Of a DNA stretch of 64,000 nucleotides, positions 51,945-63,227 are shown in pieces. The position numbers and the translations under genes were made by a program. Below the pieces are notes generated by a model. The model had not been told where the DNA came from. It was given only the letters and a program-made list of their open reading frames with translations, and made no database searches. Each line of letters begins with the position of its first letter. Within the stretch, counting starts at the first letter, position 1. Source of the stretch: Micrasema longulum (taxonomy: Eukaryota; Arthropoda; Insecta; Trichoptera; Brachycentridae); assembly GCA_022494885.1 (NCBI GenBank), contig JAGVSM010001695.1, positions 62,001 to 126,000 of the forward strand, given 5' to 3'.

Positions 51945-52190
51945 CAGGGTCGTGATTATAAACGCTATATTCATCGGTACATATCGAGACGGTATAAACT
52001 AAAATCGATATTTATGTACGAAAATGTGTATATTTGTATGCAAATTCAAAGTATCTGCGTCGGTAACCTTTAATTGAACATTTTCAAAAAAAGATGTTAT
52101 ATTTCTCATACACAAAACTTAACTTTACTTCGTAGATAAAATTGAAGATAAATTTAAACTTCTCATTAGAAAACGGGCTCAGTTCTTCAA
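51945..52190 (+). repeat. FB2 foldback, left arm only
   Basis: GTGATTATAAACGCTATATT, TCGGTACATATCGAGACGGT and GGTAACCTTTAATTGAACAT match the left arm of 1795-2215. The mirrored arm is absent. Confidence 0.7.
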
Positions 52191-52339
52191 TATACGCTAT
52201 GGAAATGTTAGCTTATTAACTATAAAATTATTACAAAAATATAACTGTAAAAAATCATAAAACTTACTTTAGTCAAAAAATCACAAAATCACAAAATCAG
52301 TCCGATCTGAATGTAATCCGAAACATCACGACCGTAAAA

Positions 52340-52625
52340 CAAAAAAAAAAGATTTTAACAAAAATGAACTACTTTGAACTACGTCACAAGCTCTTACGAA
52401 TCGTTGTTATTGATTTGCGGTTTACGGGAAGCCAACTCGTCAATCAGAACTCAACAAGGAGAACTTGTGACGTCACAGGCGGAGTAATTTAAAAATTCCA
52501 AAGCTTTGAAAAATCATAGCGATGATAATAAGATACATGAAAATAAAATGTTTTTTTTTGCTTAGTTTGATAGACCATTAATAAATAAAAAAACACTGAA
52601 CTTCCGTATTGCTTATCTGACTTTT
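52340..52625 (+). repeat. CRE-containing interspersed repeat, copy 2
   Basis: Partner of 850-1225: ACTACTTTGAACTACGTCAC, GTGACGTCACAGGCGGAGTA, CTTTGAAAAATCATAGCGAT, CACTGAACTTCCGTATTG. Confidence 0.55.
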
Positions 52626-53234
52626 TTACCCACATATTTCCTTATAGTGAGTCATGTGTCAAATGAATTGTTTTTACAAGTAAGATTTATTAGGTGACAG
52701 CATAGAGAAACTCTTTACCATATGGTTTTTAAGTATCAAATTATCTATATGTGTCCTTATTATGTTTTGTACACCGCCAAAACAATTCATTATGTTTTAA
52801 ACATTGGTAAAGTTTAACACGTCTTATATTTAAATGTTTTTTATGCAACTTTTTTACTATGACAGTTTTAGATAAGAATTACTTGTGCTAACAAATTGGT
52901 TTTAATGTTAATATTAATGATTTTTATTTCCGTAAAAATGTTGAATTGTACAGAGCCTATTTATTTGTTTATTTCAATAAAACACCAGCCATTATAAAAA
53001 AATACAGTATTTACAAATAAAACAAAATAACTGGCCAGTAATTCCTGTTTTTTATAAAAAAAAACATACTTGTGCAGGACCACTCCAAAAAAGTTGCAAT
53101 GAAAAAAATTAGTAATAATGAATTGTGGAGAGATTCATCTGATCGAATTATTTCACATACTAGGCACATAAAAACCATTTTATAGTTTTTAAACTTCTTC
53201 TTGGTCCGGTTGGGTTCATTACAATATTTTGTGT
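52626..53234. other. Unassigned AT-rich sequence
   Basis: No repeat partner or coding signal recognised. Confidence 0.35.
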
Positions 53235-53544
53235 TTTTCCAAATGTTTGTAGACAAAAGACTGGATTTCACCCCTCAGGGAGTCATTAAGATTAACAAAA
53301 TACGGCGTTGCCTAGTGTGTGAAATAAGTCAATAAGACGAATCTCTTCACAACAAAAAAGGTTTCAGCTCTTTAACTGAACTAAAATCAACAAATGGAAG
53401 AATTGAAGAAATATGGATGTTCAAACATAGATAAAATGGTAAATGTTACACATCGTGTAAAGCGGCCATAAACTCTGTACATACCTAGACTTCCATATTC
53501 CCTTCTCTAAAGTGTTCTCCATCTCTGTTGTAGTTTGTTAGTAG
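53235..53544 (+). mobile_element. FB1 element, condensed copy
   Basis: The outer end (CAAATGTTTGTAGACAAAAG, ATTTCACCCCTCAGGGAGTC) joins straight to GGCGTTGCCTAGTGTGTGAA and runs to CCATCTCTGTTGTAGTTTGT. The minus-orientation arm is reduced to about 50 bp. Confidence 0.75.
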
Positions 53545-53694
53545 TAGTTGTAGGGAAGTTAACATTTATCTTAAATTTTATCTACAAAGTAAAATATTTT
53601 TTTTTCTTTTAAACATGTTCAATTATAGGTTACCGACAAAGATACATTAAATGTTCATGCAAACATACTAATTTTCGTACACAAATATTTAAAA
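53545..53694 (+). repeat. FB2 foldback, right arm only
   Basis: TTTTATCTACAAAGTAAAAT, TTTTAAACATGTTCAATTAT and CTAATTTTCGTACACAAATA match the right arm of 1795-2215. It separates two FB1 copies. Confidence 0.7.
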
Positions 53695-54060
53695 AAAAAA
53701 ATGGATAAACTCAAAATATTGCTTATAAATCCATCTGGTCCACGAAGAAGTATAGAAATTGAAAAAAAAAATATTTTTCATGCGGTGCCCAGTATGTAGG
53801 TGAAATAATTCAATTAGATGAACCTCACCCGCGTAAATAAAGGTTTCGGCTCTTTAACTTCACAAACATCAACAGATGAAAAAATTCAAGGACTAAAGAA
53901 CTTCAAATATGGGTAGAATGGTAAATGTTACACTGTGTGTAAAGTGGCCATTTAAACCAGCCAATGACAGGTCATAAGCCCTGTAGATGCCTAGACTTAT
54001 ATATTACCTTCTCTAAAATGTTCTTCATCACTGTTGAAATATCTTAATACCTCACTTATT
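53695..54060 (+). mobile_element. FB1 element, plus-orientation unit
   Basis: GGATAAACTCAAAATATTGC, TAAATCCATCTGGTCCACGA, GCGTAAATAAAGGTTTCGGC, CCAGCCAATGACAGGTCATA and CTTCATCACTGTTGAAATAT, in the usual order. Confidence 0.8.
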
Positions 54061-54569
54061 TGAAAATAATGTTGTTCATTGTTATTATATTTTTTTTATG
54101 TAAAAAATATTTTTTTTAATTTTCGCGATAAAAAGTAAGTATCTTATTTTACTTCTCATCTCTTCGGCTATCTCTATGCAACACAAAAGAACAAACAAAC
54201 AAACGCATTTTCGCATTTAAAATATTAAAACGAATATTATAAATATCTTCAAAACACAAATAAAAATACTAATTTTTTTATCATTAAGTAACCACGTGAC
54301 CTCACTCTTAAGTATTGGTTTTCCCCACAATTATTATCACTACACGCCAAGTGCGATGCGTTTAATTATTACTTAAGTACATAGATTTGTATACATGTAT
54401 ACCTGTATAAATAATGACCTTTAGGCTACATTATCTTCACATTCGGAAATAAGAAAATATAATGTATATTGCTCAGAAAAAAAATTCTCAAATTAAGTTC
54501 TCCAAAACGAAATCCATTTACAGGAGAGGCGTACAAGTTTGGATTTTGTCTAAGCGAAGAGACTATTGC
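54061..54569. other. Unassigned AT-rich sequence
   Basis: No repeat partner or coding signal recognised. Confidence 0.35.
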
Positions 54570-55064
54570 AGAAGACATCTTCTGCTTCTTTTTCAACCTT
54601 ATTTGGATATTTTGATTTATTTATGCTTTTTTATTTATTTTCTTTTATTCAGGAAACATTCAGTACAGTTACAAAGTTTAATATTTTACACAATTAGCCT
54701 TAATTCTAATGGACCAGTGAAGTTTCCATATTAAAAAGCAATTATATGTAAGGTTAATTATGAAAGCATAAAAAAGAGAAGGAAAAAGAAAACATAAATG
54801 AAAGCTGTTTAAAAATTAAAATTTAAGTGAAAAAAAGATATTTTAAGGTTTGTAGTTTGTAGTGAGTATTTACAAATGGAAATAATATTAAAAATGAAGA
54901 AAATTTGTAGGAGTAATTAAAAATTAAGAATGGAAATAAAGAATGAAAAACATGCTCAGATATAAAACAGTAATAACATTTTTTTTAAAAAGGAAAAAAA
55001 AAAAAAAAAATATGGAAAAAAAAGGAAACAATGAAAAAAAAAAAAAAACTTTATTTAGTTAGTT
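54570..55064 (-). repeat. A-rich stretch, probably LINE 3' UTR in minus orientation
   Basis: It starts TTGATTTATTTATGC-TTTTTTATTTATTTT, like the LINE insertion at 44152, and then is almost pure A/G-rich up to several A-runs at 54980-55050. No coding part. Confidence 0.35.
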
Positions 55065-55160
55065 AACCAGCCAATGACAGAAAATAACCCCTGTAAATGC
55101 CTAGACTTCCATATTCTCTTCTCAAAAATGTTTTCCTTTTCTGCTGCAATAAATTTAAAT
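55065..55160 (+). repeat. FB1 fragment
   Basis: AACCAGCCAATGACAGAAAA, GCCTAGACTTCCATATTCTC and CTGCTGCAATAAATTTAAAT. Confidence 0.7.
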
Positions 55161-55644
55161 TTGAATTTATCGTTTCTCCCGATTAAAATGTTATTTATTT
55201 GGCTCGTTATAAATAATTAATCTATATTTCGATCCTGCACATCGGCAACTTAATTATTTTCTTTTTGATGCTGCATGTCTATTTTTGCACTTTATTATTT
55301 TAGTTTTGCTTCGAACTTGTGTGTCAGCATTTAAGATTCCTAGTGTAAAAGTAGGACAATCGCCATTATTTTTAAACTGGGTTTTATGATTAGTTATGAT
55401 AGTATGAACGACTTTCTTCACAAAAAACTAAAGATACATATCAAAAATGGCCATTTGGAGTAGAAATTTAAGTAGTAAATGTTCTTAATATTGAAAACGG
55501 TAATTTACTCAATGGCCTTGCATCGAAAGTGGACATTTCGTACATTATGGACCGTAAAGTGACATTTTGGTCGTTATTTTGTCGTCTTTTACCGCCAAGT
55601 GAGTGTCTTTACCGTATTTAGAGTAAAAAGTGAGTTAAAAAATT
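55161..55644. other. Unassigned sequence
   Basis: No repeat partner or coding signal recognised. Confidence 0.35.
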
Positions 55645-55745
55645 ACAACAGCGATGAAAAACACTTTTGAGAAGTTATATGGAAGTCTAGGCATTTACAA
55701 GATTTAAGAGTGTGTGTTACACACTTTTAAATCTTGTAAACATTT
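55645..55745. repeat. FB1 fragment ending in a hairpin
   Basis: ATTACAACAGCGATGAAAAA and GGAAGTCTAGGCATTTACAA (minus orientation of FB1) run into a near-perfect hairpin: CAAGATTTAAGAGTGTGTG, TT, ACACACTTTTAAATCTTG. Confidence 0.7.
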
Positions 55746-55758
55746 CCTGAAGAGACAC

Positions 55759-56058
55759 ATCACTAATGACGAGGTTCTCAGCAGAATCGTAGAAGGGAGC
55801 CGCCTAATCAAAACTATCTAACAGAAGCGAGCCCAATAGATCAGCCACATTATACGCCATGAGAGTCTCCTGCATGGTATAATAGAGGGAATGGCTGAAG
55901 GGAGAAATTACAGAGGGCGCCCCCGACGGGAGTATTTGGAGCAAGTGTGCGAGGATTTAAACTGAGCCTCTTATACCGAGTTGAAGAGGGCTGCAGAGAA
56001 TAGAGACCAATGGAGGACGAGATGCAGGACTTTGCTGCAAACCAATCCCCAAGATTGA
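55759..56058 (+). pseudogene. RTE-like LINE C-terminus (family X)
   Basis: One frame from 55759 to a TGA at 56056-56058 reads ITNDEVLSRIVEGSRLIKTI, ISHIIRHESLLHGIIEGMAE, YRGRPRREYLEQVCEDLN and SYTELKRAAENRDQWRTRCR. It has three in-frame stops, after KTI, before ISHI and after EDLN. NDEVL-R, I-HI-RH, E--RGRPR and Y-E-KR-AENR--WR are the classical C-terminal blocks of RTE-type LINEs. It sits directly after an FB1 fragment. Confidence 0.82.
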
Positions 56059-57675
56059 AGTTGCAAAGAAAAAAAGTTAACTCTTGTGTGGATGTGATGC
56101 CACACTAGTCGCAGTACGATACAAGACCTGATATATCTACCTTTTAAAAAAAAAAAATATGAAGTTTTATTTTTTATTATCTTCAAATGAACATTTTCAC
56201 ACCGGATTTAGAATGTTGAAATTGTATAATTATTCTGGATTCTAATACAAAAAATATTTAACCTTGCTACCCGAAGAATGATGTCCGCAAATACAACGAT
56301 ACATCCGTTTTAGAGAGAACACGAAGACATAACACATACCAAGGAAGACAGAGATGCTGTTCTGAAGCCACCTTGTTCTTGTGTGAAACAAATCCAGTCG
56401 GTTGTTGACAGTGATAGGGGCCGCACGCGTGAATTATGAGCGGCAAATTAGTTTTTTTTGTTGCTATAATAGGGCTTAATTACATGTTTATTTTTATAAA
56501 TTATGGAAACAGAATTAATAAACTGTATGTCTCCATGTTTTTTTTTCAAATAGCTGAGCTTTAGAGTATTCCGTCTTTTGCTTGTGGTAACACGATGTTA
56601 CATCATTGCGTGTAAAGGGATTATTTACCACAGTCTTTTGAGAGTTAATACGCTGTAAAAGTTTAAATAAATATGTATTTCTATACACTGAATATAATCC
56701 CCCTTTATCATTGTTTTATAAATCCTGACTAAAGTAAACATTCTTTTAAAAAACGAACACTTGCAGTTTTACAGGGTTTAAAAAACTGACGTTTTTAAAT
56801 TGTGTTTTTTTATTTTAATAATATCTACACATCTTAGATATTTAAGTTGAACAAAATGAATCTCTTCCCATTTATTTTATGATGACATGAAGATACAAAA
56901 TATTGGTTTCTCATTTGTCCAAAACAGAAAATCATCCATACTGAAAAAGAGTTAAAATGGCTATTTTTCCTATTTTGATACTAAGGTCCGCATTTTTAGG
57001 TTTTAAATATGTCTGATTTTCTAAATGTATTCCATCACATACGAGTAGTTTCAAGGATGTTAAAACATTCTTAATCATTTTGTTCATTTATATGCGTACT
57101 ACGTAATTCTTCTCATATAGCTGGTTTGTGTGCCGTTCATATAATTTGTATGTAAAGTTGCGTAGGTGTAAGATACGAGTAAAAAGGTGGGTCAAAATAC
57201 CATATATTTAGGTAATACATAAATGTTTTTATTATCTTATTGATGTCATCTTATGTAGAAAATGCGCAGTAATGTGTGCAAAAATACAGTGTACTAGTAT
57301 TACTGAAGGTATAATTTTACGTAGAAATAATTTATTTTTAATATATTATCTTCAAATCATTTCAACCAATTTTAGTTCAACACTTAGACTTTATATGAGA
57401 ATCGTGGCCCCAAAGTTTAGTCTAAATTTGAAATGGAGTAATCTGCCGGTCGAAGAGAAATTATAATATTAGTTACCTGTATAAAAATTTTCAGTATATT
57501 TTTTAATGGAAATACCATAGAATTAAGAATAGTCCAGAAGGAGCGTAGAATTATATTTGAATACATCGGACTGTGTCCAATAATTTCCCCACTTCGCCTT
57601 ACTTTCGCCGCGTGCATTCGTAAAGTCGCCGGGTAATGTTGCTTGATGGGAAAAAAAAATCATAACACAAATGTA
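56059..57675. other. Unassigned sequence
   Basis: 56290-56450 is less AT-rich (AGGGGCCGCACGCGTGAATT) but has no long frame. The rest is AT-rich with no repeat partner. Confidence 0.35.
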
Positions 57676-58320
57676 AGGTAAAAAAAAGTAATCTGTTAAT
57701 TTCTCTAAAATGTTATTGTGCACGCGGAAACATTGATTGACACAACAGAGTAGATAAGTAAAGGGTCATTTAATAAGAGTAATTGAATTAATGAACTTTG
57801 AACTTAAAATATAAAACAAATTTTATTTGACTTAAAACGGATATTTTTATATAATTTTTAATAATATTTGTTGTTTTAAAGATAATGTCGTTAAAATGTC
57901 CCTCACGGCGTTGTTTAATCTGAGGTCTAATTTTCATTAATTCTTTCATTAGATGAGCAAAGTAGGGTAAAAAAATTTACTATCCTGGAAACACTCATAA
58001 AATTTCCATTTTGTTTCTTCGACAATCTGACAGATAGAAAAATAATTCAAGTTTAAAGTAATGCATTTGTTACATACACATTCATTTGCTAATTATACAT
58101 GAAATGCGATTGCATCCTGTTTCTTTAATATCCTAGCAGTATTTCTACACTTTAAAAGGACACAACACGGCATAGTTGAATGTAAATCAGGAGTTGCGTA
58201 CTGAGCGACGTCTACAAAGAAACTAATGGGTCAAAACGTAAACCTACTCATTTATGAGTAGTCGAGTCGCCTTCTGTTTGATGTGCGTATGCGGTTTCTG
58301 GACTATTATTAATTCTATGA
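57676..58320 (-). mobile_element. Pogo/Tigger-like element, internally deleted copy
   Basis: Collinear with 3418-4401 (GTGCACGCGGAAACATTGAT, TGACACAACAGAGTAGATAA, TTCGACAATCTGACAGATAG, CTGAGCGACGTCTACAAAGA, TATGCGGTTTCTGGACTATT). It lacks about 340 bp that hold the transposase DDE fragment in the other copy. Confidence 0.75.
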
Positions 58321-58379
58321 GTAATACCTTTAAATTTTTTTGGTTTAATCTTATTTATGTTCTTTTTAAAGAATAATTG

Positions 58380-58418
58380 CGCGAGGCCACGAGGCCGAAG
58401 TCGGCCTCGTGGCCTCGA
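58380..58418. repeat. GC-rich hairpin
   Basis: GAGGCCACGAGGCCGA is followed after AGT by CGGCCTCGTGGCCTC, a nearly spacer-free GC palindrome in an AT-rich region. The half-site GGCCTCGTGG also occurs in the A-box region of SINE family S4, so it may be two SINE heads joined head to head. Confidence 0.7.
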
Positions 58419-58952
58419 CCCTGCTTTTATTTTACCAAAGCAGTGGCCTACGAAATATAAGGCGTGGGTAAGGGCTTGGTGATAATAGTGATTATTATTA
58501 TTTCCCATATAAATAAGTCCCTTTATATAAATCGATCCCCAGTCCCCAGCCGATCAGATAAAGCTTTTACATTTATGATTGAACAATTATGACACGCAGA
58601 CATTGAAAAATCAATTTTAGTAAATAATTGATTACACTATCTAATAAATATAGACCCATTTAATGGTTGAACCTGTTACCCAATGGCTATCAGTAAACTA
58701 ATGAGTTTATAAAAACATTTTGGGTATGTCTTTGTATGTCTTGTATATAAATATATTGAGTTTTATTTTTCACTGAGTTTACAATGTGAAAAATCATGTT
58801 TAATCAAGGGCTTTTAAGATTAAAACGGCAGATATTCGTTGAGCATGGAAAATAGGGCGATCTGTCATTAGTTTCATGTTTAATATAGTTTTGACAACGC
58901 CCTCGGTTGGTTGGTCTTACGAATCGTGATGCTGATTCATATTCTTAATATT
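58419..58952. other. Unassigned sequence
   Basis: No repeat partner or coding signal recognised. Confidence 0.35.
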
Positions 58953-59450
58953 TTTATTTTATTTTATTTATTATATTCGTCCAGAGGGCTTTTACATGAT
59001 AGAAACTAAATTACAATTGAAGCGTTTTGTTTTATTCAAAGAGTCTTAATTCTTTACTCAACTAAATTCACATTATTACAGCATTTTAAAAAATAAAACA
59101 AATTATTAAATCATATATTGTCCTGATTAACAATTAAATAATAGTTTGTCATCGGGTGCTTAGACGTTAGTTTTAATTAAGAATCAAATGAAAGAGTACA
59201 GACATAATTTTTTACACATATAAAATAATTAATATATAATATTTTGTTTTTGATGCTTTGAAAAATAAAACATAAAATTAAGAAGATAGAAAAGAAAAAA
59301 CCCGATAAAACCAGAAAAAATGGTTCAAAATATTTTTTTAAAAGTAGTAAAATGGAAAAAAAAAAATATTATTAAAATTGAAGAATAGCCACTTACTTGA
59401 ATATATTTTAAACATAAAAATATATACATAGGTTCACACGTATAAATACT
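58953..59450 (-). mobile_element. LINE 3' UTR, copy 2
   Basis: The minus strand ends TGTAAAAGCCCTCTGGACGA and an AATAAATAAAATAAAATAAA tail at 58953-58975. Upstream (59090-59450) it matches the reverse complement of 14830-15200. Confidence 0.65.
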
Positions 59451-59589
59451 GGGTGTAACGAAAACATGATAAAAAATAAAACAAAGTATATGGAAAAATT
59501 CAATTCATATCTACAGAAAATATTTATTTTTTGTATTGCGCACAGCATTATGATTTTGAATGCGCTAAACACGCACGACTTTTGTTTAG

Positions 59590-59960
59590 CGGCACCTCTC
59601 CTCTGTCGCACCCAAAGTGTTTAAGAGGAAACACGGTTTGGACTTTTCTTTTGATTTTTTTCACACATTATAGATATTTATCGTCAGCGTGTCTCTATCG
59701 TTTTACTTTATTGACGAATTATTTCTTACAGGACTATCCAAAAAAATATTAAAAAACCCATTGGTTAGTTGGAAGAACTTGGCAATTGGCAATTAGCTCG
59801 CCAATTTATAATTTAAAGTATGTATGAAAAGTTAAATAAATAATATAATTACCCTATTTTATCTGCTATCCATAGACGTACAGTATGATAAATAATTTTG
59901 GCAAACGGAAATGCTACTAACACAGAACATTTTATTCTGATCTTGGTTTGCGATCTAAAA
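59590..59960 (+). repeat. Interspersed repeat (family W), copy without MITE and SINE
   Basis: AAGAGGAAACACGGTTTGGA, CTCTATCGTTTTACTTTATT, ATTTCTTACAGGACTATCC and TTTTATCTGC match 41601-42420 in order. It lacks the two inserted elements. Confidence 0.5.
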
Positions 59961-60895
59961 GACGTGAAACAGGGATGTGTAATGTTACCATGACAACTGC
60001 ATGAAAGATATAGAATAATTAGGTATTGGGGCAAATAAGAAATTCTTTCAGTAAGCTGCTTGTTGTACGCTGATGATGCAGTTTTTTTGACAAGCAGCAA
60101 AGAGGATTTGCAACAAATAGTCTCTAGAATGTATGATGTTTGCCTGGAGAGCGAATTGATGATGAACGAAAGTAAGTCAAAAGTGATGGTATTTGAAAGG
60201 GGAGATGAGGTTACTGACAAATACTGACTGCATAATTGATGTAAACAACGAATGTCTCGAACAAGAAGAATTTGTGTATCTTGGAAGCTTGTTTTCAAGA
60301 GATGGAAGAGTAGAAAAAGATGTTGAAAGGATAGTTAATGAGGGGAACAAAATAAACGACGCACTAAGCACAGTAATTCCTAATATAAATATGTCAATCG
60401 AAACTAAACTGAGAGTGCACAACGAAGTTTTAGTCCTGACACTTATTTATGGAAGTGAAACTGGCAAAGGAAGGATGAAAGCCGAGTGAACGCGGTAGAA
60501 ATGCGATCTCTAAGATGAATGTGTTGGAAATCAATGTTTGACAGGGTTATAAAAAGAAATCAGGCAAGAGTGTAAATCTGAGTCAGGTATAATTGATAAG
60601 ATTAAGAAAGGGTCTCTGAGATGATTTGGTCATGCAGAACGAATGGATGACGAAAAGATGGTAAAACAAGTATATCTGGCGAAAATTAACCGTAACGTGA
60701 GACTAGGACGACATGATCAGAATAACCAAAATCTTAAGTCTGGTCATGTCAAAAGCAGGCAGAACCGAAGGGCATGTATGACAAGATGTATGAATGAGGA
60801 AGAAGCTAGAAATGTATGTAAGGATAGACGTATGTGGCGGTCCATTTTCTATGCCTACCCCTGCGGGGAAATGGCGTGATGGTAGGAGTAGTAGC
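59950..60895 (+). pseudogene. RTE-like LINE (family R), longest copy with YADD box
   Basis: Plus-strand order: DLKDVKQGCVMLP (QGC motif, then a stop), CLLYADDAVFLTSSKEDLQQ with the catalytic YADD, LESELMMNESKSKVMVF. A frameshift at about 60215 follows, then EEFVYLGSLFSRDGRVEKDV, IETKLRVHNEVLVLTLIYGS and ETGKGRMKAE. A second break comes before GHAERMDDEKMVKQVYLAK, ACMTRCMNEEEARNVCKDR and the final WRSIFYAYPCGEMA. It thus covers the palm, thumb-like and C-terminal parts of reverse transcriptase. Several stops show it is dead. The tail after GTGATG is (GTA)n (60881-60899). Confidence 0.85.
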
Positions 60896-61054
60896 TGTAG
60901 TAATTAGTTGTCCCACATACGCTGGTTTAACGTGCATTTTTGTTATAAAAAAAACATTATTACATTGAAAGTTCTTTACAGATTAAAATTTTCTCAAAAT
61001 AAAATAAATAAAACAACTTCGTTTTTAACCACTAATTTTTATTTTCCACTGACC

Positions 61055-61098
61055 GGTTTCAAAGCAAACAAGCTTCTTTGTCAAGGTTTACGTAACCA
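61055..61098 (-). ncRNA. Hammerhead-like motif, left arm
   Basis: Minus strand: ACC, TTGACAA (first C is T, second G is A), extra A, GAAGC/GCTTT with loop TTGTTT, GAAA, ACCGGT, cleavage C. Two core changes argue against activity. Confidence 0.45.
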
Positions 61099-61311
61099 AT
61101 GAATTGATTCCTTTTTTATTTTTATCATGTTCACTAATACTACACGTGGACCCAATAAACAATATTTCTTTTAGTCCTCTCCTGTTTAACTTCGAAAATA
61201 ATGTTATCAAATTACCACCCGTGTAAGGAAAAAACTACTTGATTTATTGGGTCCACGTGTAGTATTTAGTGAACATGATAAAAATAAAAAAGGGATCAAT
61301 TCATTAGTTAC

Positions 61312-61355
61312 GTAAACCTTGACTAAGAAGCTTGTTAGCTTTGAAACCGGTCGGT
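61312..61355 (+). ncRNA. Hammerhead-like motif, right arm
   Basis: ACC, TTGACTA, extra A, GAAGC/GCTTT with loop TTGTTA, GAAA, ACCGGT, C, GGT. Stem I is three pairs (ACC/GGT). The core is degraded at the first C and at one G. Confidence 0.45.
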
Positions 61356-61460
61356 GGAAAATAAAAATTAGTGGTTAAAAACGAAGTTGTTTTATTTATT
61401 TTATTATAATGAATAATCACAAAGTGAGAGCTTCAAATATAAGCTTTATAAAATTATCTC

Positions 61461-61941
61461 ATTTAGTTAAAAAATTATAATGTTTTGGAAATTGCACAAT
61501 CTCAAAATCTTGTTTCCTGAACATTTTGTTCAATGTGACTCCTGCGGTTTATCCTTTGAGGTACAGACATTATTCGTCCCGACTCAACACTGGACTTTAG
61601 TCCCACGGAATTGGGACTAGCGTCTCGATAAAAGAAAATGAAATTATGTGTGGAGAAAATATTAATAAATAAATGACAAATAACAGCATTACGTGCAGGT
61701 TCGGTTTCCACACACGTGTATATAAATAATACAGATATGAATAATGTAATGTGTAATGAGTGACCTATTTACTGACGGAGAACTCCAACGTTATGGCTGA
61801 TCTGCGATTCGAACTCACTCATTATTTTCCTCAAGGCAAACCACCTATTGTTAATGTTGATTCGTCACTCTATTAACTTACCAATGCAAGCCGTAAACTC
61901 AGACTCATAAAGGAATACTTGTCTTTTTCTTCTTCACTTCA
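61461..61941. other. Unassigned sequence
   Basis: The minus-strand frame at 61502-61711 has no domain. No repeat partner found. Confidence 0.35.
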
Positions 61942-62047
61942 TTCCCTTTCCGCACCTAATCGTGCATAGGGCACTGCATTGGTACACCGATCGCAGCGTA
62001 TCTTGATCATTTTTATTACATGAAGGAAAGTTGATCAGCCTTACGCC

Positions 62048-63227
62048 CAGTCGCGTGCACAGAGTTTTAAACTAGGGTAGGCAGTAGAAAAAAAAGTACG
62101 TTTTATTAATGTAATATATCTTACCAAACAGTTTCTTTCACTCGTCACATTAGTTTGAATCAATATGTTGTTGACTTGTAGTTATTGTTGAAATTATCTA
62201 AGCCACATCGAATATCCAAATAAATGCTAAATTTAACTAACTAACTAACCATCACGCCATTTCCCCAGAGGGGTAGGCAGAGAGGATAGAACGCCACACC
62301 ACTCTGTCCTGGCACACTTCCTTTGCTTCCTTCACATTCATACATCTTCTCATGCACGCACGTCGATTATTCCGACTTTTCACATGACCACTTTCAAGAA
62401 TTTGTTGTACTTGATCATGCCATGTCTTTCTCGGCCTTCCTCGACTTCTACAACCAGACACATTCGCATCATAAATCTTTTTAGCCGTTCTTTCATCATT
62501 CATTCGCTCCACATGACCGAACCATCTAAATGCTAAATTTATATTATATATTACAAGCAAAGTATTGAATACCTGAAGTAGCTGGTAACTTTGTTAACAA
62601 TTTTAAAAGAACAAAGTCCGTTTTTTAACTTATTTGTATGTCAAAATTACGCGCCTTTCTTTTGTTAATTATTATGCTTTTGTAACATCATCGTAAAAAC
62701 TGCCAGAACGCTTTAAATCCAAAATGTATGCATTGATTAAACACACATTTCCGTCACTATCACAAGTTTCACAAAACTCCATTCCAATTTTTTCATTAAC
62801 AAAATAAACATGGACTCTATTCCCGAATGTAAAAAAAAATAAATTTAAGGTTTTTTATCTGACATTTGACTGTCTTTTGTGAAATAATAATTGAAAAAAA
62901 CGCTAGATGTCAGAAACGTGTTTGTTTTTTCGTTCTAAAACAATTTCTAAAATAAGCACTGCTTAAAAACTAACCCATACATGCGTAATTACAACTGAAA
63001 AATAACCCACACACACACGCATTGATCATGTATACAACACTTATACATGAGAAAAATAGGCATATTTAGTTCGTGCCTCTGCCGTTAGCGGCGCGCCGAT
63101 TGGAACGAAATGCGACTTAACCGAAATAGATTTGGCGCATTTTTCAAATTTTACAAATAATAAATCGTATATTTTATTCTAGTAGGGTAGGCACTGCTTA
63201 TGTGCATATATGGAACGCACGCCACTG
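62048..63227 (+). mobile_element. hAT-like non-autonomous element, copy 2
   Basis: It opens CAGTCGCGTGCACAGAGTTT and closes GGAACGCACGCCACTG, imperfect inverted termini flanked by the perfect 8-bp duplication CTTACGCC (62040-62047 and 63228-63235). Both subterminal regions hold GGGTAGGCA near the ends (CTAGGGTAGGCAGTAG, TAGGGTAGGCACTGC). Collinear with the reverse complement of 45694-46564, apart from a LINE inserted at 62236-62526. No transposase frame, so movement needed an outside hAT transposase. Confidence 0.9.
62236..62526 (-). pseudogene. RTE-like LINE C-terminus (family R), youngest copy
   Basis: The minus-strand frame (to 62252) reads FRWFGHVERMNDERTAKKIY, SRGRPRKTWHDQVQQILESG, ACMRRCMNVKEAKEVCQDRV and WRSILSAYPSGEMA. 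It has no stop. It is flanked by the perfect 15-bp duplication TAAATGCTAAATTTA (62221-62235 and 62527-62541), and its 3' tail is (GTTA)3. A 5'-truncated target-primed insertion of about 290 bp into the hAT element. Confidence 0.92.

Larger units (their letters stand above)
60950..61460. mobile_element. Hammerhead palindrome (family H3), long form
   Basis: The left half AAACAACTTCGTTTTTAACC to TTACGTAACC and onward through CATGTTCACTAATACTACAC and GTGGACCCAATAAA is mirrored by TTTATTGGGTCCACGTGTAG to AAAACGAAGTTGTTTTAT. The unpaired centre is about 61163-61230. Each arm bears a hammerhead-like motif facing outward. No open frame. Confidence 0.75.

Noticed and set aside
59849..60298. 149-codon minus-strand frame
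   Set aside because: It is antisense to the YADD-box reverse transcriptase remnant, which has clear motifs on the plus strand.
60193..60489. Independent 98-codon gene
   Set aside because: It is the frame-shifted middle of the family R reverse transcriptase (FVYLGSLFSRDG block), not a separate gene.
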